DNA of 64,000 bases from Pseudanabaena mucicola FACHB-723. GTDB taxonomy: Bacteria; Cyanobacteriota; Cyanobacteriia; Pseudanabaenales; Pseudanabaenaceae. Below are positions 44,431 through 53,038 of the stretch, in pieces. Location: assembly GCF_014696385.1 (NCBI RefSeq), contig NZ_JACJQB010000005.1:62001-126000 (forward strand). Reading direction: 5' to 3'. The notes under the pieces were generated by a model, which made no database searches, was not told the DNA's origin, and worked only from the letters and a program-made list of their open reading frames with translations. Each line of letters begins with the position of its first letter. Positions within the stretch are counted from its first letter, which is position 1. The translations under genes were made by a program, and so were the position numbers.

Positions 44431-45430
44431 CAATAAACTCCAGCCCCTTAGCCACAGGTGTTAAACCCTTTTCCGCTAACCATTCTGGGTTATACATTCG
44501 ACTCTGATATCGTCCACCACCATCACAGAGAATTGTGGCGATCGTGTGACCTTTACCCAGTTTGCGAGCCAACTTAACTGCCCCAATCACATTCAGCGCC
44601 GCCGAGCTGCCCACAAATAAACCATCATGCTTGAGCAAATATTGCGCCATCTCGATTACCTGTTGGTCAGTACCACGAAACGCTCCATCTAATTTGGCGC
44701 GATTGAAGTTAGCAGTAGCACGGTTAATGCCGATTCCTTCGGTAATTGAGCTGCCCTCAGCCTTAAATTCCCCTGTAGTGAGATAACTATATAAGCCAGA
44801 ACCCGTCGGATCGATTAAATAGGTGGCAATTTTGGGGTTTTGTTCCTTGAGATAGGCAGTTACGCCGCCAATTGTGCCACCAGTTCCCGAAGACATGACC
44901 ACACCATCAATTTCGCCCCCCGCTTGTCGCCAGATTTCAGGAGCCGTGGTTTGATAATGCGCCTCGGAATTGGAGATATTCTCAAACTGATTTGCCCAAA
45001 AAGCGTTGGCTAATTCCTGCGATCGACGTTGTGCGGTGTGATAAAAATGCTCAGGATTACTAAAAGGAACAGGATTAGTTAACTCCACCTCTGCGCCCAA
45101 GGCTCGCAATAGGTCAATTTTTTCCTGCGATTGATTATTGGGCATCACAATCACGGCGCGATAACCTCGTGCATTTGCCACTAAACTTAGACCAATGCCT
45201 GTATTGCCCGCAGTGCCTTCCACAATAGTGCCACCAGCTTTTAAGGCTCCTGTTCTTTCAGCCTCTAAAACCATATACAAAGCTGCCCGATCTTTTACAC
45301 TCCCACCGGGGTTCAAAAATTCAGCTTTACCGAGAATAGTGCAGCCAGTCGCTTCAGAAAGGGATTCAATTTTGATAAGTGGGGTATTCCCCACGGATTC
45401 AGTAAAACCAATACGAATATCGCTTGTCAT
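44423..45430 (-). CDS. cysK: Cysteine synthase (O-acetylserine sulfhydrylase)
   Basis: 335 residues, PLP fold type II. It makes cysteine from O-acetylserine and sulfide. The PLP lysine is in NPGGSVKDRAA, the substrate loop is EGTAGNTGIGL and the phosphate-binding loop is SGTGGTIGG. It contains the long insert PEHFYHTAQRRSQELANAFWANQF seen in the CysK2-like subgroup, so another beta-substituted product is possible. It heads the run cysK-mutT-TPR. Confidence 0.85.
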   Translation of the reverse strand: MTSDIRIGFTESVGNTPLIKIESLSEATGCTILGKAEFLNPGGSVKDRAALYMVLEAERTGALKAGGTIVEGTAGNTGIGLSLVANARGYRAVIVMPNNQSQEKIDLLRALGAEVELTNPVPFSNPEHFYHTAQRRSQELANAFWANQFENISNSEAHYQTTAPEIWRQAGGEIDGVVMSSGTGGTIGGVTAYLKEQNPKIATYLIDPTGSGLYSYLTTGEFKAEGSSITEGIGINRATANFNRAKLDGAFRGTDQQVIEMAQYLLKHDGLFVGSSAALNVIGAVKLARKLGKGHTIATILCDGGGRYQSRMYNPEWLAEKGLTPVAKGLEFIDD

Positions 45431-45630
45431 GGAATATTACAAGAAATGAACTACAGCAAAGATTTACAACTTGTTTACTAACTTCAGTATATTTTGCTCT
45501 GTAATAGATATATAGATATTCGCAAATTTGCATTTTCTTGACTTATTGCCAGTAAATGCCATCTATATGTAAGTAACTGTGCGAAATAGTTACTTGCCAA
45601 AAGTATTAAGTTCCATATTGCGATAAATAT

Positions 45631-46083
45631 ATGAAATTCTTGATTCCCATTGATGGCTCTCCCGCTAGTGAACATGCTCTTGCCAAAGCCATCACCTTCG
45701 CTGCACCTCTGCAAGCTGAAGTGGTGTTATTGACAGTCGTTGAGCCTCTCAGCAGCTATGTTCCTGAAGTGATGATGCCCACAGGTGACTGGGTGGGTTG
45801 GCATGGTCTACCCGACATCGAGTTAGAACGCAAGATTTTGAATGCAGGGCAATCAATGCTGCAAAAGGCTCAAGATACTTGTGATGCCTCTCAATTGCAA
45901 AGTCGGACTCGACTCGAAACAGGTCAACCTCGCGATGTAATTTGTCATGTTGCAAAAGAAGAAAAGCCAGATTTATTGGTACTAGGTTCACGGGGACTTG
46001 GCTCTGTGGAGCGTCTCATGCTGGGTAGTGTTAGTGACTATGTGTTACATAACTGTACTTCGCCCGTAATGGTTGTGCGTTAA
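45631..46083 (+). CDS. Universal stress protein (UspA family)
   Basis: 150 residues, one Usp domain. It starts MKFLIPIDGSPASEHAL and ends with the ATP-binding motif GSRGLGSVERLMLGSVSDYV followed by HNCTSPVMVV. Because the Gly-rich loop is intact it should bind ATP. The stop is one base from the likely start of the ferredoxin-like gene, so the two are probably co-transcribed. Confidence 0.9.
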   Translation: MKFLIPIDGSPASEHALAKAITFAAPLQAEVVLLTVVEPLSSYVPEVMMPTGDWVGWHGLPDIELERKILNAGQSMLQKAQDTCDASQLQSRTRLETGQPRDVICHVAKEEKPDLLVLGSRGLGSVERLMLGSVSDYVLHNCTSPVMVVR

Positions 46084-46084
46084 T

Positions 46085-46375
46085 GTGGAAGAACCACTGC
46101 GCCGCCAAGTTTTAGTTTGTCAATATCGCACCTGCACCAAAGATGGTGCAGCTAAGGTGTTGGCAAAATTTCAACAGCAAGCGATGGTTAACTTTACGGT
46201 TGAGGCTTGCGGGTGTTTAGGATTGTGCGGCTCAGGCCCAATGGTGGTGATATTGCCAGACAATGTTTATTACTGGCAGATCACGCCCCAAAAAGCACAA
46301 ATAATCATTGATCAGCATTTATGCAACAATCAAGAGATTCCTGAGATGATGCATCCGCGACTGCATCGGCGTTAG
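46085..46375 (+). CDS. Thioredoxin-like [2Fe-2S] ferredoxin
   Basis: About 96 residues from a GTG at 46085. The four cluster ligands are visible as CQYRTCTKDG and EACGCLGLCGSGP, the pattern of the thioredoxin-fold 2Fe-2S ferredoxins also found in NuoE/HoxE-like subunits. It may shuttle electrons to the HdrB-like protein encoded 14 bases downstream. An in-frame TTG at 46073 inside the usp gene is an alternative start. Confidence 0.82.
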   Translation: MEEPLRRQVLVCQYRTCTKDGAAKVLAKFQQQAMVNFTVEACGCLGLCGSGPMVVILPDNVYYWQITPQKAQIIIDQHLCNNQEIPEMMHPRLHRR

Positions 46376-46389
46376 TACAGGATTTAGAG

Positions 46390-47292
46390 ATGGAGAGCAT
46401 GATCGAAACCCCGACTTTGAAATATGCCTATTACGCAGGATGTGTGGCTAAAGGCGCTTGCAAAGAGCTACATGGTTCTACAACTGCGATCGCAAAAGCT
46501 CTAGGTATTGAATTAGTGGAGCTATACAAGGCAACCTGCTGCGGTTCGGGGACTTTCAAAGAAACCGATGAACTGATGGAAGATGTGGTCAATGCGCGAA
46601 ATATTGCCCTTGCCGAAGAATTGCAATTACCGATCATGACTCAATGTAGTACCTGTCAGGGGGTACTTGGTCGGGTGAACGATAAGCTCAAGGCAGAGGA
46701 TTGCTCGCGCAAAGATGAAGTAAATGCACTGCTAAATACTCAAGGCCATAATTTTCAGGGTTCCACTGAGGTGTTGCATTTGCTGTGGGTGATGATTCGT
46801 GACTATGGGCTGGAAAGATTAGCGACTAAAGTTAGTCGTTCCTTAGCCAATCTTAAATGTGCTTCTTTTTATGGTTGCTACCTATTGCGATCGCAAACAG
46901 TGACACGCTTTGATGATCCATTCAAACCCGAATCCTTAGAAAATATTTTCCGCACGGTTGGCGCAACACCTGTCTATTATGACGGGCGGGTGGAATGCTG
47001 CGGCTGGCCGATTTCTAGCTATGCGCCAAAGGAATCCTTTTCGATGGCGGGGCGACATCTCACGGCGGCAATTGTGGCGGGTGCAGATTGCATTGTTACG
47101 CCCTGTCCCCTTTGCCACCTCAATCTTGATTCGCGTCAACCCGAAGTTGAGAAAGTGATTGGTCAGAAGTTAGGAATCCCAATTTTGCATCTGCCCCAAC
47201 TGATTGGCTTAGCGATTGGTATTGATCCTAAAACCTTGGGCTTAGATCGACATATTGTTTCTACTAGTAAGCTTTTGCAAAAACTTGGATAA
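46390..47292 (+). CDS. HdrB-like protein with CCG cysteine domains
   Basis: 300 residues with two Cys-rich CCG units: YYAGCVAKG with LYKATCCGSGTF and CSTCQGVL, then SFYGCYLLR with GRVECCGWP and CPLCHLNLD. In heterodisulfide reductase HdrB these bind unusual iron-sulfur clusters. Cyanobacteria lack coenzymes M and B, so the substrate must differ; an SdhE-like anchor role for succinate dehydrogenase has been suggested for relatives. It follows the ferredoxin-like gene and precedes cobL. ATG at 46390 or at 46399 could be used. Confidence 0.82.
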   Translation: MESMIETPTLKYAYYAGCVAKGACKELHGSTTAIAKALGIELVELYKATCCGSGTFKETDELMEDVVNARNIALAEELQLPIMTQCSTCQGVLGRVNDKLKAEDCSRKDEVNALLNTQGHNFQGSTEVLHLLWVMIRDYGLERLATKVSRSLANLKCASFYGCYLLRSQTVTRFDDPFKPESLENIFRTVGATPVYYDGRVECCGWPISSYAPKESFSMAGRHLTAAIVAGADCIVTPCPLCHLNLDSRQPEVEKVIGQKLGIPILHLPQLIGLAIGIDPKTLGLDRHIVSTSKLLQKLG

Positions 47293-47300
47293 ATTGCAGC

Positions 47301-48521
47301 GTGAGTGACCACAAGTGGCTGAGCATCATCGGCATTGGTGAAGATGGGCCAATGGGGATAAGTGCGGCGGCGCGATCGCAAATTGAACGTGCCGAAATTG
47401 TAGTGGGTGGTGAACGGCATCTAGCGATGTTGCCCCATGAATTGCGATCACAAAAAGCATCTCAATTAATTTGGACATCGCCAATTGAGGAGACGATTCA
47501 AAGCATCATTAACAATCGCGGCAAGTCTGTATGCGTAATCGCTAGTGGTGATCCGATGTGGTTTGGGATTGGCGCAACCCTAGTCAAACGGATTCCCATT
47601 CAAGAAGTCACGATTATTCCTGCCCCTTCTACTTTTAGTCATATTTGCGCTCGGCTGGGCTGGTCACTCACCGACGTGGAAACCCTGAGTTTGTGCGGTC
47701 GTCCCCTAGCCCTTTTGCAGTCCTATCTTTACAGCCATGCCAAGCTCTTAATTTTAAGCTCAGGCAAAGATACTCCTGCACAGGTCGCGAAACTTCTTTG
47801 CGATCGCAATTGTGGCAATAGCAAAATTACAGTTTTAGAACATCTTGGCGGTGAAAAGGAGCAAATTACGACCCAAATTGCTGAGCACTGGCAAAATTTT
47901 CCTGAATTTGCCGATCTCAATGCGATCGCGGTGGAATGTTTACCCGTCCCCGATGCTCAACTACTATCACGAATGATCGGACTTCCCGACAATGCCTATC
48001 ACCACGACGGTCAACTAACTAAACATGAAGTTCGATCCATCACTTTGTCAGCCCTTGCACCCAATGCTGGGGAATTGTTATGGGATGTCGGTGCAGGTTG
48101 TGGCTCGATTGGCATTGAGTGGATGCGAAGTCATCCCCGATGTCAGGCGATTGCGATTGAGAAGTCGCGCACCCATTTGATCAGCGAAAATGCGATCGCA
48201 CTGGGTACACCCAACCTCAAAATCATTGAAGGTAAAGCTCCTGAGGCTTTGCAAGGTTTACCGACCCCAGATGCTATTTTTATCGGCGGCGGCGCGACTG
48301 CCCATGGCTTGTTTGAGAGCTGTTGGCAAAATTTGCGATCGCAGGGGCGGCTAGTTGCCAATGTCGTTACTCTAGAGGGCGAGCAGAAGCTATTTCAATG
48401 GCAACAAAAATATGGGGGAACCCTTACCCAAATTGCGATTAGACGTGCCGAGCCAATCGGCACTTTTTTGGGATGGAAGCCGATGATGCCTGTGACGCAA
48501 TGGAAAGTCATCAAGCCTTAG
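47301..48521 (+). CDS. cobL: Precorrin-6Y C5,15-methyltransferase (decarboxylating), CbiE-CbiT fusion
   Basis: 406 residues from a GTG at 47301. The CbiE half (about 1-205) has SIIGIGEDGPMGI and VCVIASGDPMWFGIG; the CbiT half (about 215-406) has the SAM motif LLWDVGAGCGSIGIEWM. It methylates C5 and C15 of precorrin-6Y and decarboxylates the acetate side chain in cobalamin (pseudocobalamin) synthesis. It starts nine bases after the HdrB-like gene, so the two may be co-transcribed. Confidence 0.92.
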   Translation: MSDHKWLSIIGIGEDGPMGISAAARSQIERAEIVVGGERHLAMLPHELRSQKASQLIWTSPIEETIQSIINNRGKSVCVIASGDPMWFGIGATLVKRIPIQEVTIIPAPSTFSHICARLGWSLTDVETLSLCGRPLALLQSYLYSHAKLLILSSGKDTPAQVAKLLCDRNCGNSKITVLEHLGGEKEQITTQIAEHWQNFPEFADLNAIAVECLPVPDAQLLSRMIGLPDNAYHHDGQLTKHEVRSITLSALAPNAGELLWDVGAGCGSIGIEWMRSHPRCQAIAIEKSRTHLISENAIALGTPNLKIIEGKAPEALQGLPTPDAIFIGGGATAHGLFESCWQNLRSQGRLVANVVTLEGEQKLFQWQQKYGGTLTQIAIRRAEPIGTFLGWKPMMPVTQWKVIKP

Positions 48522-48531
48522 TAACTTGTTT

Positions 48532-48580
48532 CTGCAAATAAATAAAGGCGGCGCGATGCACCGCTTTTATTTATTTGCAG
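48532..48580 (+). terminator. Hairpin downstream of cobL
   Basis: Long stem CTGCAAATAAATAAAGGCGG with two mismatches on the other side and a short loop near 48555, starting 11 bases after the cobL stop. Confidence 0.65.
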
Positions 48581-48701
48581 AAAATCTAGATATGTAAAAA
48601 GTTGGTTTCTAGCGTCATTTTTACGGAATACTTATACAGATATATATAAAAAATTTTGAAGTGTGATCTCCTAAAACTACGATCACTGGGACTATTTTGA
48701 C

Positions 48702-49877
48702 ATGAAAAATTCAGATACTTACTCTGCTAGTGCTAGCGTTGATGGCAGCCAGCGTGTCACCATTGAATTTGTGGGAGGACATCATGCGGGCAAAATGCTA
48801 GGCAAAGGCAAGGCAGTCTACACAGCCACAATTCCCTACAGCTCTCTCTCTCAAAGGCTACAGACAATTCATCGTTCTGGCGGCAAAATCACTAATGTAT
48901 TTATGGAGAGTTTCTTGTCTAGTCATCCTATGGCAAGACATCAAACCGATGAAACGAATAGTCCAGAAGCACTGATTTTCACGACAGCAACATCAACTGC
49001 GATCGCAGAGACGAGTCATACCCTTGAGCAGGTAATTCAACCTGTGACTGATGTTCAAGCAACTGTTCTAGAGGATAACTCAGAAACCAATTTAGCTAAT
49101 GTGCCAGAAGATACTAAGCAGGAAATTGACGAATCAGTCAGCCCTGAACCTGCTTGCACCATTAAAATTACGCCCGAAGTAACAGTTGCAGAAACTCAAG
49201 TTGCAGAAGCAGTCGCCCCAGATGTGGAAGTAACAGAAGCACCTACCGTAGCTGAAACTGTTAAAACTTTGGTAGAAACAACGACTCCCGAATCTGTCCC
49301 TATCGAGGAAGTCGTTGCGACCAAATCTAAGCGAACTAAAAAGACCACAGAAGCCCCTGTCGAAAAAGTCGCGAAGGAAAAGAAACCAAGAGCTACTGCG
49401 AAAACTAGTCGCACTGCGAGCAAAAAAGAAACAGTTGTTCACAGTGAAGAATTACAACCAATTGCGATCACAGAGCCTGTTGTAGAACCTGTTGCCGAAA
49501 TCGTTACTGAGTCTGTACCAGTTACAGAGACTGTCTCAGCGATTCCAAAGGTTACGGAGCAAGTCAAAACAGAACCAGAACCTATTGTTGAGACAACTCA
49601 AATCGAAGAACCAGTGGTCGCGGAAGCCCCAGCAATCCTTGTTGCGGAAGTTACAGCTATTGATGTAATCCCCGAACCCGAAACCGTTGTGGCATCAACA
49701 CCAGTTGTCGCAGCAATTCCTGATCCCGAAACTGTTGTAGAAGCAACCCAAGTTGCCGAGGTGGAAGTACCTGCTAAAGCTAAAAAATCCAGATCGACAA
49801 GCAAATCAGGCAGTGGCTTCAACAAGCCCAAAAGCACTGCCAAAGAATCCAAATCAACGAAAAAGCCGAAGATTTAG
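48702..49877 (+). CDS. CpcD-like linker domain with ~320-residue disordered tail
   Basis: 391 residues. Residues about 18-67 resemble the CpcD/ApcC-type phycobilisome linker domain (PF01383-like): VTIEFVGGHHAGK, then AVYTATIPYSSLSQRL and HRSGGKITNVF. The rest (about 72-391) is low in complexity and probably disordered, dominated by Val, Glu, Thr, Pro and Ala (for example PEPIVETTQIEEPVV), with two Lys-rich patches (KSKRTKKTTEA and, at the C-terminus, KSRSTSKSGSG/KSTKKPK). I know of no described linker with such a tail. It could dock on phycobilisome rods or cores and tether them elsewhere, but phycobilisome binding is inferred from one short domain. Confidence 0.6.
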   Translation: MKNSDTYSASASVDGSQRVTIEFVGGHHAGKMLGKGKAVYTATIPYSSLSQRLQTIHRSGGKITNVFMESFLSSHPMARHQTDETNSPEALIFTTATSTAIAETSHTLEQVIQPVTDVQATVLEDNSETNLANVPEDTKQEIDESVSPEPACTIKITPEVTVAETQVAEAVAPDVEVTEAPTVAETVKTLVETTTPESVPIEEVVATKSKRTKKTTEAPVEKVAKEKKPRATAKTSRTASKKETVVHSEELQPIAITEPVVEPVAEIVTESVPVTETVSAIPKVTEQVKTEPEPIVETTQIEEPVVAEAPAILVAEVTAIDVIPEPETVVASTPVVAAIPDPETVVEATQVAEVEVPAKAKKSRSTSKSGSGFNKPKSTAKESKSTKKPKI

Positions 49878-49888
49878 TTCGTCAAACT

Positions 49889-49927
49889 AAAAACTATGGC
49901 GCACGATGCACATGCGCCATAGTTTTT
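49889..49927. terminator. Hairpin between convergent CpcD-like and MFS genes
   Basis: Perfect 15-bp arms AAAAACTATGGCGCA and TGCGCCATAGTTTTT around a 9-base loop; A-run and T-run on each side fit a bidirectional terminator. Confidence 0.8.
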
Positions 49928-51137
49928 ATATTTTTGCTCGATTAACAGCATAGTTTTTACGCTTCACAAAAGCCCAACCTAAAACGAGAAATGTACAAAT
50001 TCCTGCAAGATATAACGGATATCCATAGGATTGGGGATAATTTTTATTGACCACTAAGCCTGAAATAATCGGACCAAAAGCGTTAGCAATGCTCAGATAG
50101 GATGCATTAATGCCAAGGACTGTCCCTTGCTCAGCAGGACTAGTATTCAGAGAGAGTAGCGCACTGATCATTGGTTGCACCACTGAATTAAGCAGAGAAA
50201 ACAGTACACAAACACAGACAAAGTAATAGACATCTTGCCAAATTGGCATTAGCACAAACGATAAACTGCGGAGAAACAAGCCCAAAAATAAAATTTGCAC
50301 CAGTTGGAGTCGCTTAGTCATTTGCGAAATCCCCACCGTTTGCATAATCACCCCCAGTACCCCAAACAGCAAAAACATTAATGTCAAAGCGTTACTATCC
50401 TGTTTAAGTACAGTCAAGAAATAGGGCTGAAAGGCAAAGGTAAACATGTTAAATGTCGTTCCTGTTAAGAACGTAATTACCAGTAAAATGCCAATTTTGG
50501 GCATAAACAAGCCCTTAAGCAGATTGTCTAAGCCAATATCAAAAATATTTTGAGACTTTTTACTTTTTGTTTTTAAAGTTTCAGGCAAAAAGAAAATCGT
50601 TAACAGTAATGCGATCGCAGCGATGACCCCTGACACCAAAAATGATGCCCCAAAGGATTTGCCTAAGGGTGTATTGAGAGCCGCTTTTTGGGCAAGCAAA
50701 CTAATTGCAGGCCCCAAAATGAACCCCATACCAAAGGCCGCTCCATTAATGCCAAAAGCCTTAGCACGATTTTCGGGAGTTGTCACATCCGAGATCGCCG
50801 CTTGAGCAACCGAGGCATTCCCCCCCGTGATACCATCCAAAAATCGCGCTAAAAACAGCACTGCGGCAGTCGTGGCAGTTCCTGCTAACAAATTTGCGAG
50901 AACTGTCCCCGCCAAACTAATAATTAAAAGAGGTTTACGTCCAAATCGATCGGAAAGTTTACCAATGACTGGTGTCGCCAAAAACTGTGAAATTGCATAG
51001 ATTGCAAAGAGTAAACTAGTCTGGAAATCATCTAACTGGAACTGTCTGCCGTAAAGATATAAAACAGGAATCAGAATCGTAAAACTGAGTGCATTAATAA
51101 AAGAAATGAGAGCAATAATCCAAAATTGACGATTCAT
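49926..51137 (-). CDS. MFS drug/solute exporter (Tet-like)
   Basis: 403 residues with twelve hydrophobic segments. The MFS motif A between helices 2 and 3, GKLSDRFGRKPLL, is clear; the helix-5 motif C region GAAFGMGFILGPAI fits drug:proton antiporters, and the sequence resembles TetA-type (DHA1) members. It probably exports a small molecule with the proton gradient; the substrate is unknown. No local regulator is adjacent. Confidence 0.85.
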   Translation of the reverse strand: MNRQFWIIALISFINALSFTILIPVLYLYGRQFQLDDFQTSLLFAIYAISQFLATPVIGKLSDRFGRKPLLIISLAGTVLANLLAGTATTAAVLFLARFLDGITGGNASVAQAAISDVTTPENRAKAFGINGAAFGMGFILGPAISLLAQKAALNTPLGKSFGASFLVSGVIAAIALLLTIFFLPETLKTKSKKSQNIFDIGLDNLLKGLFMPKIGILLVITFLTGTTFNMFTFAFQPYFLTVLKQDSNALTLMFLLFGVLGVIMQTVGISQMTKRLQLVQILFLGLFLRSLSFVLMPIWQDVYYFVCVCVLFSLLNSVVQPMISALLSLNTSPAEQGTVLGINASYLSIANAFGPIISGLVVNKNYPQSYGYPLYLAGICTFLVLGWAFVKRKNYAVNRAKI

Positions 51138-51222
51138 GCACTTAAGCGAGCGGCATAGAGTTCCTTCTCATCCTACAGGCTAGGGAAGACGCTGCACATC
51201 AACGTCATACTTTAAAAACATA

Positions 51223-51259
51223 TAAGAGAAAGGCGGCGCGAAGCGCCGCCTTTCTCTTA
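51223..51259. repeat. Perfect hairpin in a divergent intergenic region
   Basis: 17-bp arms 51223-51239 and 51243-51259 with GAA loop, core GGCGGCGC-GAA-GCGCCGCC. It lies between the 5' ends of the MFS gene and the PCP_red gene, so it is not a terminator for either. Confidence 0.75.
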
Positions 51260-51392
51260 AAACAAGCAGCGATAGCTATAAAAAGCAAATAATTGTAAAT
51301 CTACACAAACTAAGCCCAGATACTCCCTGAGCTAATGGCATACTAGCGATCGCAAATATGACTCGATTTTTATAGATGCGTGGGGTGTAACT

Positions 51393-51578
51393 ATGCAAAA
51401 TTCTGACTATTCTGACGGCTTAACTTGGACAGCAGAAGCCAAAGTCAAATACAAAAACATTCCCTACTTTGTGCGATCGCAAGCTCGACAAAGAATCGAA
51501 CAACTAGCACAGGCATCGGGTAGTGATACGATTACGGCAGAAATTGTCGAACAAGCAAGGGTTGAATTCGGGCAGTGA
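51393..51578 (+). CDS. Free-standing PCP_red domain protein
   Basis: 61 residues. [19 protein letters not shown] followed by [14 protein letters not shown] matches the C-terminal PCP_red domain of light-independent protochlorophyllide reductase subunit ChlB/BchB, here alone. Small proteins of this kind are widespread in cyanobacteria; their role is not established. The stop overlaps the murQ GTG start (GTGA), indicating translational coupling. Confidence 0.78.
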   Translation: MQNSDYSDGLTWTAEAKVKYKNIPYFVRSQARQRIEQLAQASGSDTITAEIVEQARVEFGQ

Positions 51579-52492
51579 AAAATATTGATCGCGGTTATTT
51601 ATTAACAGAGCAAGCAAATCCTCATAGCCAAAATTTGGATCAGCTTAGTCCCCTCGAAATTGTCGAACTATTCAACCAAGAGGATGCCAAAGCCGTTGCC
51701 GCCGTTAGCAAGGAAAAAATTGCGATCGCAAAAGCAATTACCACCGTTGCCGAAGCGATCGCCAAAGGTGGTCGATTGTTTTATGTTGGTGCAGGCACTA
51801 GTGGCAGGCTCGGCGTTCTCGATGCCGCCGAATGTCCGCCCACCTTTTGCAGTGATCCTGAACTAATACAGGGCATCTTGGCAGGGGGTATGAATGCAAT
51901 GGTGCGCAGCTCTGAAGCTCTAGAAGACAACGAAGATGATGGTGCATCCGTAATTGCAGAGAAAAATATTTGCGATCGCGATGTTGTCTTTGGCATCACC
52001 GCAGGTGGCACTACCCCCTACGTCCATGGCGCACTCAAGGAAGCCAAACAACGGGGTGCAACAACGATCTTCTTTTGTTGTGTACCACCAGAGCAATTTC
52101 CCATCCAGTACGACATCGAAATTCGTCCCCTAGTTGGCGCAGAAATATTAGCAGGTTCCACCAGACTCAAAGCGGGAACTGCCACCAAACTAGTTTTAAA
52201 TACGATTTCCACAGGCGTAATGGTGCAGCTTGGCAAGGTCTATGGCAATCGGATGATCGATGTCTCTGTCACCAATAGCAAGCTAGAAGATCGCGCTATA
52301 CGGATTCTTCGCGACCTTACCGCCATCAGCCGCGAAGAAGCTAGCGATTTATTATGGCGATCGGGCAAGCGTGTCAAACTCGCTTTATTAATGCATTGGC
52401 AAAATATCGATGCCACCACTGCCGAGCAGTTACTCGCCCAAGCCAACGGACACTTAGGTGATGCGGTAAGATGTAACCAGAAAAAAACGTAA
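51575..52492 (+). CDS. murQ: N-acetylmuramic acid 6-phosphate etherase
   Basis: 305 residues from a GTG overlapping the previous stop. MurQ cleaves the lactyl ether of MurNAc-6-phosphate to give GlcNAc-6-phosphate and lactate in cell-wall recycling. A SIS domain with [36 protein letters not shown] and the C-terminal UBA-like segment are typical of the family. The frame ends six bases before the DUF3067 gene. Confidence 0.92.
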   Translation: MKNIDRGYLLTEQANPHSQNLDQLSPLEIVELFNQEDAKAVAAVSKEKIAIAKAITTVAEAIAKGGRLFYVGAGTSGRLGVLDAAECPPTFCSDPELIQGILAGGMNAMVRSSEALEDNEDDGASVIAEKNICDRDVVFGITAGGTTPYVHGALKEAKQRGATTIFFCCVPPEQFPIQYDIEIRPLVGAEILAGSTRLKAGTATKLVLNTISTGVMVQLGKVYGNRMIDVSVTNSKLEDRAIRILRDLTAISREEASDLLWRSGKRVKLALLMHWQNIDATTAEQLLAQANGHLGDAVRCNQKKT

Positions 52493-52497
52493 CAACT

Positions 52498-52809
52498 ATG
52501 ACAGGCTCAGAACTTCGTCAAACCATTGCCAACAAGTGGGACTATTCCTACGATGTCCAACTACGCAAAACTCAGGGCAAAATCTTCTTGCAGGTAATGT
52601 GGCGCTATCAAGAGCAACAATCATTTTCCATGGGTGAACAAGAATTTATCACCCACCTTGATGCGATCGCATCATATCTAAGTGATTGGGGAGTAGTTGA
52701 ACAAGTCCAAAAATTTATTGCCACCACTAAAGAAAAACCAAGACTTGGTAAAGCCGTCAGCATTCCCTTACAAATTGGTGAACGCTCCCTAGAATGGCTC
52801 GTCGAATGA
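52498..52809 (+). CDS. DUF3067 protein
   Basis: 103 residues matching the small cyanobacterial/plastid DUF3067 family: TGSELRQTIANKWDYSYDVQLRK, IFLQVMWRYQEQQSF and PLQIGERSLEWL. The family has no established function. It is the third gene of PCP_red-murQ-DUF3067. Confidence 0.8.
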   Translation: MTGSELRQTIANKWDYSYDVQLRKTQGKIFLQVMWRYQEQQSFSMGEQEFITHLDAIASYLSDWGVVEQVQKFIATTKEKPRLGKAVSIPLQIGERSLEWLVE

Positions 52810-53038
52810 GCCAAATTTCAATAAGAGCAACATTCTGGTGACATTTAGGCGTAATCGTTACAGAGCATCTATAACAAGTGATATTTGTCACTGTATTCTA
52901 GAGAATATCCACGTAAAATACATCTAAAATAATCATGCTCCACACTCTCAGTATTGACCGAGATATTGACTGAGTGCAGCACATCAGCCACAAGTACACC
53001 GCTATTCATAACTAAGTCGGAAAAGTCAGGACACAAAT

